Assembly: GCA_050954885.1 (NCBI GenBank)
Contig: JBPBPI010000089.1
Coordinates: forward strand, 1 to 63,792
Source of the DNA: JBPBPI01 sp050954885
GTDB taxonomy: Bacteria; Pseudomonadota; Alphaproteobacteria; Caedimonadales; Caedimonadaceae
Direction of reading: 5' to 3'
Length of the DNA: 63,792 nucleotides
A program made the position numbers and the translations under genes. The notes beneath the pieces were generated by a model. It ran no database searches and was not told where the DNA came from. It saw only the letters and a program-made list of their open reading frames with translations. Positions 35,063 through 43,469 of this stretch are shown one piece after another (position 1 is the stretch's first letter; the number at the start of each line of letters is the position of its first letter).

Positions 35063-35638
35063 TTAAATTTTCGGCATTATAAGCGTTTTTAAAAATTCAT
35101 AGGCTAAATTAATTTCTTTTAACTGTTCTTCAGCTTCCCGTGATCCTTGATTCATATCGGGATGATATTTTTTAGCCAGTTCTAAATATCGTATTTTCAA
35201 TTGTTTTTGGGTATAGGGATATTGCATATCCATACGGGTCAATGCACGGCTTTCTTTAGACCCAGGTGCAAATTTAACACTAAACTTTGGTTGCTTTTCA
35301 ACAGGTATATCACCCTCAAAATTTAAAAAATCTTTTTCAAATTGTTCAACGTGACTATTTTTGGCAACACGTTGAGTAAAAGGCCAAGTTGGGCGTTGCC
35401 AAGTTTCGTCCCATCTCTGTTCATGGTCAATTTCTGAAGGATCCATCCCTTGATAATAATTCCAACTCTCGTTATACAGGCGAACATGTTCCAGACAAAA
35501 CCAGCGATAATTACGCAAATTTTCCCGGCTACGTGGTGCTTTAAACTCACCTTTGTTAAGGCATCCCTCATACTCACATTGTCGTTCAAGAGGTGTCACT
35601 TCATTAAAGAAAGGATGTAATTTATATTTTTTTGTCAT
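35063..35638 (-). CDS. J-domain (DnaJ-like) co-chaperone
   Basis: The C-terminal third of this 191-residue protein is a J-domain with the H-P-D signature in KYHPDMNQGS, preceded by KQLKIRYLELAKK and followed by EAEEQLKEINLAYEFLK. The N-terminal part contains CEYEGCLNKGEFKAPRSREN and the CLEHVRLYN segment with several Cys/His. A combination of Cys-rich N-terminus and C-terminal J-domain is typical of an alphaproteobacterial J-protein usually next to bolA. It should stimulate the ATPase of DnaK. BolA is just upstream on the same strand with a gap of 24 bases, in one operon with the CorC-type gene. Confidence 0.9.
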   Translation of the reverse strand: MTKKYKLHPFFNEVTPLERQCEYEGCLNKGEFKAPRSRENLRNYRWFCLEHVRLYNESWNYYQGMDPSEIDHEQRWDETWQRPTWPFTQRVAKNSHVEQFEKDFLNFEGDIPVEKQPKFSVKFAPGSKESRALTRMDMQYPYTQKQLKIRYLELAKKYHPDMNQGSREAEEQLKEINLAYEFLKTLIMPKI

Positions 35639-35662
35639 TATCTTAAGGGCAAATAAGTTTTT

Positions 35663-35950
35663 TTAAGCTTTTATTGTCTCATGTTCTTTTGGGGTGCGTA
35701 AAGTTAAAGAAAGTGCGTGAACTGATGTTTTCATCAAATCATCTAGAACATCATAAACGGCACGGTGACGTTTTACAGAATTTTGCTCAGCAAATAAATC
35801 AGACACTATCATAATGCGAAAATGAGTTTCTTGGCCGGTGCCGGATTCTCGATGACCTCGATGTTTGGCAGAATCATCGATCACATCCAATATCAATGGT
35901 GCAAAAATTTGTGTCAATCTTAAGATAATTTCTTGTTTAATGATGGTCAT
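35663..35950 (-). CDS. BolA-family protein
   Basis: This 95-residue protein has the BolA class II KH-like fold: VIDDSAKHRGHRE with the conserved His, a THFRIMIVSDLFA strand-helix, and SVKRHRAVYDVLDDLMK with the R-H-R-x-V-Y signature. BolA proteins bind [2Fe-2S] clusters with monothiol glutaredoxins and influence iron handling and stress. The start at ATG 35950 lies inside the 3' end of the CorC-type gene, overlapping by 14 bases, so it is translationally coupled. It is followed closely by the J-protein gene, a conserved pair in alphaproteobacteria. Confidence 0.92.
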   Translation of the reverse strand: MTIIKQEIILRLTQIFAPLILDVIDDSAKHRGHRESGTGQETHFRIMIVSDLFAEQNSVKRHRAVYDVLDDLMKTSVHALSLTLRTPKEHETIKA

Positions 35951-37223
35951 TATTTTTCACTTTAGGGGGGACAATACGTATCAATGTCAATTGATTTCGA
36001 ACACGGCGCAAAACACGCAAACGAAAGCCATGAATGACAAATATTTGCCCAATTTCAGGAATAATCTGTGCTTCATGTAAAATAAGACCTGCAATTGTGG
36101 CCGCCTCTTCATCGGGTAATTCCCATTGAAATTTTCGATTTAAATCACGCAATGTGGTGGTTCCCACAGAAACCACACTGCCATCGCGGCCTTGCCAAAC
36201 ACCTTCCAAAGGTTCATCAGTTTCATCTGAAATTTCACCAACAATTTCTTCCAAGATGTCTTCAAGGGTGACCACTCCTTGAAGAGCGCCATATTCATCA
36301 ACCACCATCGCAAAGTGTTCTTTACGACGTCTGAACATCTCAAGCTGTTCTTGCAAGGTTGTGGATTCAGGAATGAACCAAGGTTTACTGGTGAGCGCCA
36401 AAATGTCAATGGGCTGAGATGTTTTTTGGGCTGAATTTAACGCACGAAGTAATGCTTTTGCATGGAGTATGCCCACGATATTATCTTTATTATCTCGCCA
36501 TAGAGGAATACGGGTGTAAGGACTTGAAATCACTTGATCAATAATTTCGTCCAAGGGCAAGGTCATATCAATCATTTGAACGTTGCGCCTGTGAATCATA
36601 ACTTCACCAACCTCAACGTCTCCCAAATCTAAAATGCTATGAAGCATGGCACGTTCTTCGACCGCCTCTAAATCATGGGGATTGTGTAGATCAATAGCCC
36701 CCCGCAATTCTTCAAGCGAGCTATTTTTTCGAGCATGAGGATCGTAATCAATTCCTATGATACGCAGAGATCCTTCAGCCGCAGCTTGCAGCAATCTCGC
36801 ACCTGGTGAGAATATTTTTACAATGTAATGAATGATACGAACAAATTTAAGCGTCATCTTTTCAGGATTGTTCAATGCCAAAAGTTTGGGCAATACTTCG
36901 GCGTAGGTGACAATTAGTATTGTCATCACGGATGTTGCATAAAACACACCATTTTCACCAAATTCTCTAATAAAAATATCGGCCGTCAGTGACGTCGCCA
37001 AATTGTTGACCAAAATGTTAACCAGCAATAAAGACCCTAAAACCTTTTTCATGGAATGACAGAGCTTTTTGGCCAAGACGGCACGGACATCTCCACTTTT
37101 GCTCAAGCGATGCAGCTTTCCTAAAGAAGACGATAACATGCCTGTTTCTGTGGCTGAAAGAACACCTGACAAAGTAATTAAACCAATGATAAGTAAAGCT
37201 GATGCGAACAAGGAAATGTCCAT
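35937..37223 (-). CDS. CorC/HlyC-type transporter (CNNM plus CBS domains)
   Basis: This 428-residue inner-membrane protein begins with a DUF21/CNNM membrane domain (LFASALLIIGLITLSGVLS, later MKKVLGSLLLVNILVNNLA and GVFYATSVMTILIVTYAEVL). Two CBS domains follow at about 200-330 (GEVMIHRRNVQMIDMTLP and HFAMVVDEYGALQGVVTLED). The C-terminal CorC/HlyC small domain is TTTLRDLNRKFQWELPDEEA. The family is involved in magnesium/cobalt homeostasis (CorC, MgpA). It is the first gene of a minus-strand unit with bolA and the J-protein. No defect is seen. Confidence 0.93.
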   Translation of the reverse strand: MDISLFASALLIIGLITLSGVLSATETGMLSSSLGKLHRLSKSGDVRAVLAKKLCHSMKKVLGSLLLVNILVNNLATSLTADIFIREFGENGVFYATSVMTILIVTYAEVLPKLLALNNPEKMTLKFVRIIHYIVKIFSPGARLLQAAAEGSLRIIGIDYDPHARKNSSLEELRGAIDLHNPHDLEAVEERAMLHSILDLGDVEVGEVMIHRRNVQMIDMTLPLDEIIDQVISSPYTRIPLWRDNKDNIVGILHAKALLRALNSAQKTSQPIDILALTSKPWFIPESTTLQEQLEMFRRRKEHFAMVVDEYGALQGVVTLEDILEEIVGEISDETDEPLEGVWQGRDGSVVSVGTTTLRDLNRKFQWELPDEEAATIAGLILHEAQIIPEIGQIFVIHGFRLRVLRRVRNQLTLIRIVPPKVKNNDHH

Positions 37224-37476
37224 GGTATACGCAATAATCTCCTAAAATTAAAATTAATCAACAAAGACTTTTGGATTATTATAATGATCCAAATTAAGTC
37301 CGGGCCTATCATCTCAGATATTTAACCTAAGGACAATGTTTGTTCGGATCTCACACAATTTTTATTTATCAAAAATTATAACAAATTTTTCTCAATTTGT
37401 TTGTAATCAACATTTTTATAATTTATAAAACTTAACATATGAAATTTCTCGTTTATTTTTTAAAGAAAGCATCAAA

Positions 37477-38598
37477 TTGTTTATAAAAAAATTATGCCTA
37501 AGTTTGATTATCTTACTGAATTTAGGATTGTCAGACAGTTGGGCGGGTCGAGCAAAATTTAATTATACACCCTCTGGTGAAGAGTCTGAAGAATTGCTTA
37601 CGGCTGTTCATGAGCTAAATGCAAATCATATGCATACTTGCCTTAGAGGATATGTAAAAATTGAAGATTTATCTGAACAAGGAGATTGGAATGCTTTCAA
37701 AATAATATGTCATATAAAAAATGAATCTCAAGATAAATCTGATTATATTTCATATATAAATCATATTTATTTAATATTATCTGAACAAGAAAACTATAGT
37801 ACTCTGGGTTTATGCGGTAAAATTTTATCAGATATGAATGATTATTTTAATGCTTTGCCTTTTTTAACTGCTACCTGGGAACATCGGCAACAATTTCAAT
37901 TTTCTTTAGAAGACTTAGACTATAATTATATTTCAGTCTTATGTAATATAGATCCAAAAATTATTAATGATCCTATTAAATTTTCTGAATATTATAAAAA
38001 AGCCTGGGAAATTTCTAAATCTTATCTAAATAGAAAAGATAATGACTATAAAATGCTTTTTGGTATGTTATTTTACCAATTAAAAATTCATAATCAAGAG
38101 CGACTTATTAATGAAATTGGTCATTTTATATATAATTCTGATGATAAGCATTATTGGAAAGCTTATAATAATGTCTTTAAAGATTCACTTCATCTGGAAA
38201 GACTTTTTCGTCAAAGAAATGTTGTCGCTGTTGAAGGAAATGGCGGCTTTATAATGAACGATGGTCTTGCAGATAAAAAAGCGAGAGAGCAAAGATTTAT
38301 AGAAAATTCTTGCAAAGAAATTCGAGAGATTGTGGCTCAAGAGTTATCAAAAATACTGGCCACAGAAGATGTGCCTCAGCAAGATTTAAAAAACTTTGGT
38401 GTTGAAAAGATTCATCAATTAGATCCCGAACAAAAAAATATATTTGGTCGTTATTTAATTCATGGTTTCGTTGATCGTCTTTTTCCAACGACTTCCATAA
38501 ATATGGATATTGAAGAGTACATGGAAAAACATATTCCAGCCAAATCAGATAAACAAAACTTTTTGGTAGAACAGGTTTTATCTCAATTTAAAAATTAG
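37477..38598 (+). CDS. Exported helical protein of unknown function
   Basis: This 373-residue product begins at a TTG (37477) followed by a signal-like segment, FIKKLCLSLIILLNLGLSDSWA. The mature part is mostly alpha-helical, with a repeat-like region around ENYSTLGLCGKILSDMNDYF and DYNYISVLCNIDPKII that is reminiscent of tetratricopeptide-like helical hairpins. The C-terminal section contains CKEIREIVAQELSKILATED. I cannot assign a family. The start is uncertain because a TTG is needed and the upstream AT-rich region offers no good ribosome binding site. It is monocistronic, followed by a possible terminator. It is probably periplasmic or secreted. Confidence 0.6.
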   Translation: MFIKKLCLSLIILLNLGLSDSWAGRAKFNYTPSGEESEELLTAVHELNANHMHTCLRGYVKIEDLSEQGDWNAFKIICHIKNESQDKSDYISYINHIYLILSEQENYSTLGLCGKILSDMNDYFNALPFLTATWEHRQQFQFSLEDLDYNYISVLCNIDPKIINDPIKFSEYYKKAWEISKSYLNRKDNDYKMLFGMLFYQLKIHNQERLINEIGHFIYNSDDKHYWKAYNNVFKDSLHLERLFRQRNVVAVEGNGGFIMNDGLADKKAREQRFIENSCKEIREIVAQELSKILATEDVPQQDLKNFGVEKIHQLDPEQKNIFGRYLIHGFVDRLFPTTSINMDIEEYMEKHIPAKSDKQNFLVEQVLSQFKN

Positions 38599-38609
38599 AA
38601 TATACAAAT

Positions 38610-38668
38610 ATTGGGAAAAATTTTTTACTAAAGTTGATTATTTTTCTCAATGTCCCAATTTTTTTTAA
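38610..38668 (+). terminator. Possible terminator after the exported gene at 37477
   Basis: ATTGGGA at 38610-38616 can pair with TCCCAAT at 38653-38659, with a further A-rich and T-rich pairing inside, and is followed by a run of about nine T. The loop is long and the inner stem imperfect, so confidence is low. Confidence 0.4.
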
Positions 38669-38781
38669 ATCTTATTTTTGTTGTTAAATTTTAAAGTTAA
38701 AATCTCTTTTCAGAATCTTCTTGTGTTTCATCTCAAGCTTGTTAGAATTTTTATAATAAAAATAAAAACAGGGGTTATTTC

Positions 38782-40635
38782 ATGAGCTATACCAAAGCTC
38801 TTAATTATTATCTTGATGCTGATCCTTATAAACATAAAATTCAACCCAATGAACGTGCGGGCATTATTGCCTCTTTAAAACTGTTGACATTGGGTATGGA
38901 TGAGACACTTTACAGTCATAAGACATCTGCGCAAGCCTATTATTTTGTCACACAAGGCAGCCTCAGTTTGGAACGAGCAGATGGACAAACAACCATTGTA
39001 TCTGCAGGTCAGTATTTGGGTGAAGAAGCCGCATTGGGCCTTGATTCTTACATCAGCAAAGCTGTGGCCCGTGAAAACACACAAATCATCCAATTCTCAG
39101 CCCAAGATTTTCAGACTTTGCTCCACCAAAATAGTGAACTTCAACGTCAAGTTATTGCAAGTTTTACCCATAAAATTAACCCTGATCGATCTGGCCTGAA
39201 TCCTGAAAAATCTTCGTCAAATAATTCAAAAACAGTCTCTACCTCAGATTCTTCATCAACACTTGGATGGATTTTAAGCCTGGTTATTCCACTTTTTGTT
39301 TATGTAATACTATCCAAAACACTCATCGATCAAAATGCACGACTTTTTTTAACAATCCTCAGTTCTGCTTTTTGCCTATGGTCATTTGCTTTGGTGCCCC
39401 CTTATATTTCAACCCTTTTGGTGATTGCATCTTCTTTGGCCCTTGAACTGGCGCCCAAAGAAATTGTTTTATCAAGTTTTGCCACCGATTATTTTTTAAT
39501 GTTATTTTCGGTCTTTGCCCTTGGCTCTGCTTTGGCACAATCGGGTATTTTATATCGCATGATGTTGCTTATTTTAAAATTCATGCCCCCTACTCATTTT
39601 TGGACTAATACATCGGTCTTTATTTTGGGCGCTGTATGTACGCCACTCATTCCCTCGGCACATACCCGTCAAACCATGTTTCAAAAATTTACAAAAAGTT
39701 TAATTTATCAATTATCTCTCTCACCCTCGAGTGTAACCGCCACAAAAATTGCGTTGACCGCGTACACTGGCGTTACGTTACTCAGTCCGGTATTTCTAAC
39801 CAGCTCCCTTTATAATTTTTTTATTTTAAATTTATTAAATATCAATCAAGAACAATTTAGATGGGTTGAATGGTTTTTATCTGCCGTACCCACAACAATT
39901 TTTTTATTGCTTGGGTTAACGCTGGCTTTAAGCTTATTTTTTAAAGAAGATGAAAAACCTGTTCCCTTTCGAGAACGTGTTGAAACTCAACTTCAATTAT
40001 TGGGCCATGTTCAAAATAAAGATCGAGGTTTAATATTTTTAACACTTGCCTACCTTTTTGGACTTATCAGCATCAATTATCATGGTATTTCAGCGGTTTG
40101 CATTTCGCTTATTATGATGATTTGTTTAATTATGTTCAATTTTATTTCGTCAGAGCGTTTAAGAGATCATTTAAATTGGCCTTCTTTATTTTTATTTGCT
40201 TTTTTAGGCGGCATTGTTGCTTTATTTAATGCTCTAGAATTGCCGGCAAAAATTTTGCCGTTTCTTGATATATTTGGACAATATATCCATCGTGATTTTA
40301 CTATATTTGCCATGCTTTTGGGCCTTATCCTCATGATATTTCGCATCTTTCTACCTTACGGTTTGGTTGTGGTGATGGCCGCCACTTTGCTGATTCCCTT
40401 TGCCCAACAACAAGGGTTCAATGGCTGGTTGGTGGGATTTTTAATTTTGCTTTTTTCCAAAGAAAGCTTGATCCCCACAACATCAAGCTCTTTACAATAT
40501 TTTATGGCAAGCTTTGTTCAAGACTTGGAAAAACAGCGCACACTTTTGTGGAAATATCATATCATGATCAATTTGATTAAATTTCCAGCCGTTTATTTCT
40601 CTATTTCTTTTTGGAAAGGCATGAGCTTGGTATAA
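38782..40635 (+). CDS. Anion permease (SLC13/DASS-like) fused to an N-terminal cyclic-nucleotide-binding domain
   Basis: Residues about 20-135 form a cNMP-binding domain: TLYSHKTSAQAYYFVTQGSL, then GQYLGEEAALGLDSYISKAV with the G-E-E-A phosphate-cassette pattern. A short Ser-rich linker follows. From about residue 165 there are around 12 membrane helices, with TSVFILGAVCTPLIPSAHTR and a late SKESLIPTTSSSLQYFM. These N-x-x-x/T-P-x-x-S-type hairpin motifs are of the citrate/dicarboxylate/sulfate (DASS/SLC13) class. The fusion suggests transport gated by cyclic nucleotide. The gene is followed with a 2-base gap by a periplasmic-binding-like gene, so they form one unit. The substrate cannot be read from sequence. 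The fusion is real (one intact frame). Confidence 0.8.
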   Translation: MSYTKALNYYLDADPYKHKIQPNERAGIIASLKLLTLGMDETLYSHKTSAQAYYFVTQGSLSLERADGQTTIVSAGQYLGEEAALGLDSYISKAVARENTQIIQFSAQDFQTLLHQNSELQRQVIASFTHKINPDRSGLNPEKSSSNNSKTVSTSDSSSTLGWILSLVIPLFVYVILSKTLIDQNARLFLTILSSAFCLWSFALVPPYISTLLVIASSLALELAPKEIVLSSFATDYFLMLFSVFALGSALAQSGILYRMMLLILKFMPPTHFWTNTSVFILGAVCTPLIPSAHTRQTMFQKFTKSLIYQLSLSPSSVTATKIALTAYTGVTLLSPVFLTSSLYNFFILNLLNINQEQFRWVEWFLSAVPTTIFLLLGLTLALSLFFKEDEKPVPFRERVETQLQLLGHVQNKDRGLIFLTLAYLFGLISINYHGISAVCISLIMMICLIMFNFISSERLRDHLNWPSLFLFAFLGGIVALFNALELPAKILPFLDIFGQYIHRDFTIFAMLLGLILMIFRIFLPYGLVVVMAATLLIPFAQQQGFNGWLVGFLILLFSKESLIPTTSSSLQYFMASFVQDLEKQRTLLWKYHIMINLIKFPAVYFSISFWKGMSLV

Positions 40636-40637
40636 AA

Positions 40638-41696
40638 ATGAATAAATCTCCGCAAACCAATGACATCAGAAATATTTTTTGGGCTAAATTAAGTTTTATC
40701 TTTATTTTCTTATTAACGCTTATCTTTTTCATAAGTCTTAAGCCACGCATTATGGTGATCTATAGCTCTCATAAAGACGATCCCAGAGTTCAAGAAATGA
40801 ATGCCGGCGTTCAATACTTTTTTGCCAAAAACAATCAAGCATCTATCATTTATCAGTATCTTGATACCCAATCAAATTTAAGCGAAATTTATAAACTTAA
40901 AATAGGCATATTAGCCCGTCAAATTATTGATCGTGTGAACCCCAATTTAATGATTTTATGCGATCCCCTCGCACAAGAATTGGTAGGACGAAATTATGTA
41001 AATACATCCGATAAAGATATTGTTTTTTGTGGCGTCAAAGATAACCCTCAAGATTATGGTTATAACGAAGCCCACAACGTAACAGGTGTTTTTGATATTT
41101 TTCCATTAAATGCTGTTAAAGAGGTAGCTTCTTTAATGTCTATCAAACCAGTTTCTATCGAAAATCCTGTAAAAATTATTCTTCTTGGTGACAATTCAGA
41201 AAAATCAAAAAAATTAAAACAAATTTTAACAACCTATGATTGGACACCCCATCGACTGATTGATTTGATCACAGTCAATACTTTTGAAGATTGGAAATCC
41301 GCCATCGCCACCAGTGGCGAACGTGCTGATTTAGTGATTGTTGCAGGATATGAACGCATTTTTGTAGACGATAATTTGACCATTTTAAAAAATTCTCGTG
41401 ATTTAATTCAATGGACCTTAAATAATACCTCTTTACCTATCATTGGAACGTCCATTTCTTTTTTTAAAAATGGCGGCGATATGTCAATTGTTTCATCGCC
41501 TTTCAGTCAAGGTGAAGAAGCTGCAAAACTTGCCTCTCAAATTATAAACGGTAAAAATGCCAAAGATTTTCCTTATCTCAAGCCTCATGATTATCAAATT
41601 TATGTCAACGAATCGTCTAAAAATAATCAAATTAATCGACTTCCCTCGGTTTATAAAACATTTTCCCATGCGCTGACCTCGTTGCGAACAAAATAA
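40638..41696 (+). CDS. ABC-type substrate-binding-like protein, membrane-anchored
   Basis: I start this 352-residue protein at the ATG at 40638, right after the permease stop at 40635. The N-terminus is a single membrane anchor (FIFIFLLTLIFFISLK), and the body resembles periplasmic binding proteins of the PF04392 type: RIMVIYSSHKDDPRVQEMNA, LMILCDPLAQELVGRNYV, DIVFCGVKDNPQDYGY and a late ASQIINGKNAKDFPYLKP. Proteins of this fold capture amino acids or other small ligands, or serve as the sensor part of signalling proteins. No ABC ATPase or ABC permease is nearby. Because it directly follows the cNMP-permease gene, the pair may form a receptor-transporter or sensory system. That is inference. 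Confidence 0.75.
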   Translation: MNKSPQTNDIRNIFWAKLSFIFIFLLTLIFFISLKPRIMVIYSSHKDDPRVQEMNAGVQYFFAKNNQASIIYQYLDTQSNLSEIYKLKIGILARQIIDRVNPNLMILCDPLAQELVGRNYVNTSDKDIVFCGVKDNPQDYGYNEAHNVTGVFDIFPLNAVKEVASLMSIKPVSIENPVKIILLGDNSEKSKKLKQILTTYDWTPHRLIDLITVNTFEDWKSAIATSGERADLVIVAGYERIFVDDNLTILKNSRDLIQWTLNNTSLPIIGTSISFFKNGGDMSIVSSPFSQGEEAAKLASQIINGKNAKDFPYLKPHDYQIYVNESSKNNQINRLPSVYKTFSHALTSLRTK

Positions 41697-41783
41697 TCAA
41701 TCTTTCACAATCTGATTGCTTGATTTAATTCAGGTCTATAATATTATGCGATATATTTATTTTTAAAATTTAAGGATCTCTGT

Positions 41784-43430
41784 ATGTTAATTGAAGCCAT
41801 GCGTAAACAAGCCGAAACTTGGTGGTTCCGTGCTTTTCTTTTGCTTTTGGCATGTTTATTTATTTATCAGTGGGGTTTTCACGGCATGATTACCGGATCA
41901 GGCACCACAAGCCGCAATTTGGCATCGGTGGGTGGTACAAAGATTAATGTCAATCAATTTGCCCGAGAACTGTCACGCGAGATAAGTCGCATCAAAATAA
42001 ATTTTAAAAGCGATTTATCAGAACAACAACAAAAGCAGCTATATCCTTATGTTTTGGAAAACATGATTAATAATTTGCTGCTCGAGCGCGAAGCAGATCG
42101 CTTGGGTCTTCGTGTGACAGATGATCAAATTCGATATGTCATTTCTGAAAATAAAGACTTTAAAACATCAGAGGGAACCTTTGATCAAAATCTATTTAAT
42201 AATTATTTGACCAACATACAAATGTCGGAAAAAGATTTTATTGATATGATTCGAAAAGAATTAAGACGCAATATGTTGATGAAGACCTTGGGCGGTGGTA
42301 TCAATTCTTCTCAAATTTTGACAACACGCCTTTATAGTTACGAACATCAACGACGCCTTTTGCAAGTGGTGGCGATTGAAAGCCATCAATTAAAACTGGC
42401 TAAAGATCCGACAGAGCCTGAAATTTTGGACTACTATAATAAAAATCCTGCAAAATTTACGGCTCCTGAATACCGGGACATCACGGCGTTGATCTTAACC
42501 CGAGCTTTAACGTTAAAAGATGTCAAAATTGATGAAAATCAACTAAAAGATTACTTTGATCGTCATGAGGATGAGTTCAAGGATCGAAAATTTGATCAAG
42601 TTAAAGATGACATCAAAAAAGAACTGGAAAAAAGAGATGCTAATGAAAAACTTTTCACTCTCACTAATAAAATTGATGATGCTCTAGCAGGCGGTGCAAG
42701 CCTTGAAGAAATTGCCAAAAATTATAGCATTGAGGTAACATCCTTTTCCCATGTGTCGGCTGAGGGTACTTATGATCCTCAACATAAAGCAAATGATTCT
42801 GTAGATGCATCTGTCAGTGATCCCTTGCAATTGCGCTTGATCAGTGAAGCATTTAATGAAAAAGAAAATGACTCTTCTAAGGTTATTGAATACAGCGAAG
42901 GTAAGTTTTTTGTCTCTCATATCAATAAAATTTACAGGGCGCATCCCTTAACTTATGAAGAGAGTCAAAAAAATGCCAAGGATTTTTTGATTCAAGATCT
43001 TAAAAGTGAACAAGCCAAGAAGATAGCTCAAGAATTTGAATCTGTTGTGAATCAAGGTGGCTTGTTGACAAATGCGGCTCAAGAACGAGGTCTTAAGACA
43101 ACACAAGTTCGTGTCACGCGTAAGGGTCCTTTAGGTCCGTCGGCTGTCTATCTTCCTGATAATTTTATTGAGAATTTATATCATGTCAAAGTGGGTGGTG
43201 CAAAAGCCAGTTCTTACTTAAATGATGATAATCAACAAGATTATATCGTAGGTTATGTCGAAAAAGTTGAACCTTTAGAGACACCGATACCAGAAGATCG
43301 GATCAAAGAATATAAAGATCAAGTTCAAGGCGAACTCTTTAACGACTTGTTTGTTCAATATGTGACATCTTTACGTAAGATCTTCCCCGTTGAATACAAC
43401 AACAAAGTTTTAGAAGGACTTGCAAAGTAA
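41784..43430 (+). CDS. ppiD: SurA/PpiD-like periplasmic chaperone
   Basis: This 548-residue protein has one N-terminal membrane helix (RAFLLLLACLFIYQWGFHG) and a SurA_N-like chaperone region at about 45-180, with EQQQKQLYPYVLENMINN and LREADRLGLRVTDDQIRYVI-type features. A long helical region follows. Members assist folding of outer-membrane proteins at the inner-membrane surface. I could not recognize an intact PPIC rotamase domain, so the isomerase activity may be missing, as in several PpiD-like proteins. It is preceded by AAGGAT and starts at MLIEAMRKQA. A hairpin follows the stop. Identity with PpiD is likely but rests on architecture. Confidence 0.85.
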   Translation: MLIEAMRKQAETWWFRAFLLLLACLFIYQWGFHGMITGSGTTSRNLASVGGTKINVNQFARELSREISRIKINFKSDLSEQQQKQLYPYVLENMINNLLLEREADRLGLRVTDDQIRYVISENKDFKTSEGTFDQNLFNNYLTNIQMSEKDFIDMIRKELRRNMLMKTLGGGINSSQILTTRLYSYEHQRRLLQVVAIESHQLKLAKDPTEPEILDYYNKNPAKFTAPEYRDITALILTRALTLKDVKIDENQLKDYFDRHEDEFKDRKFDQVKDDIKKELEKRDANEKLFTLTNKIDDALAGGASLEEIAKNYSIEVTSFSHVSAEGTYDPQHKANDSVDASVSDPLQLRLISEAFNEKENDSSKVIEYSEGKFFVSHINKIYRAHPLTYEESQKNAKDFLIQDLKSEQAKKIAQEFESVVNQGGLLTNAAQERGLKTTQVRVTRKGPLGPSAVYLPDNFIENLYHVKVGGAKASSYLNDDNQQDYIVGYVEKVEPLETPIPEDRIKEYKDQVQGELFNDLFVQYVTSLRKIFPVEYNNKVLEGLAK

Positions 43431-43431
43431 T

Positions 43432-43469
43432 TTCAAGGGCATCAAGTCTTACTATTTGATGCCCTTGAA
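43432..43469. terminator. Convergent hairpin between ppiD and comEC
   Basis: TTCAAGGGCATCAA pairs with TTGATGCCCTTGAA (14 bases) around a 10-base loop. It sits after the ppiD stop and covers the last codons of comEC. There is no good T run on either side, but the position between convergent genes suggests termination. Confidence 0.55.
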
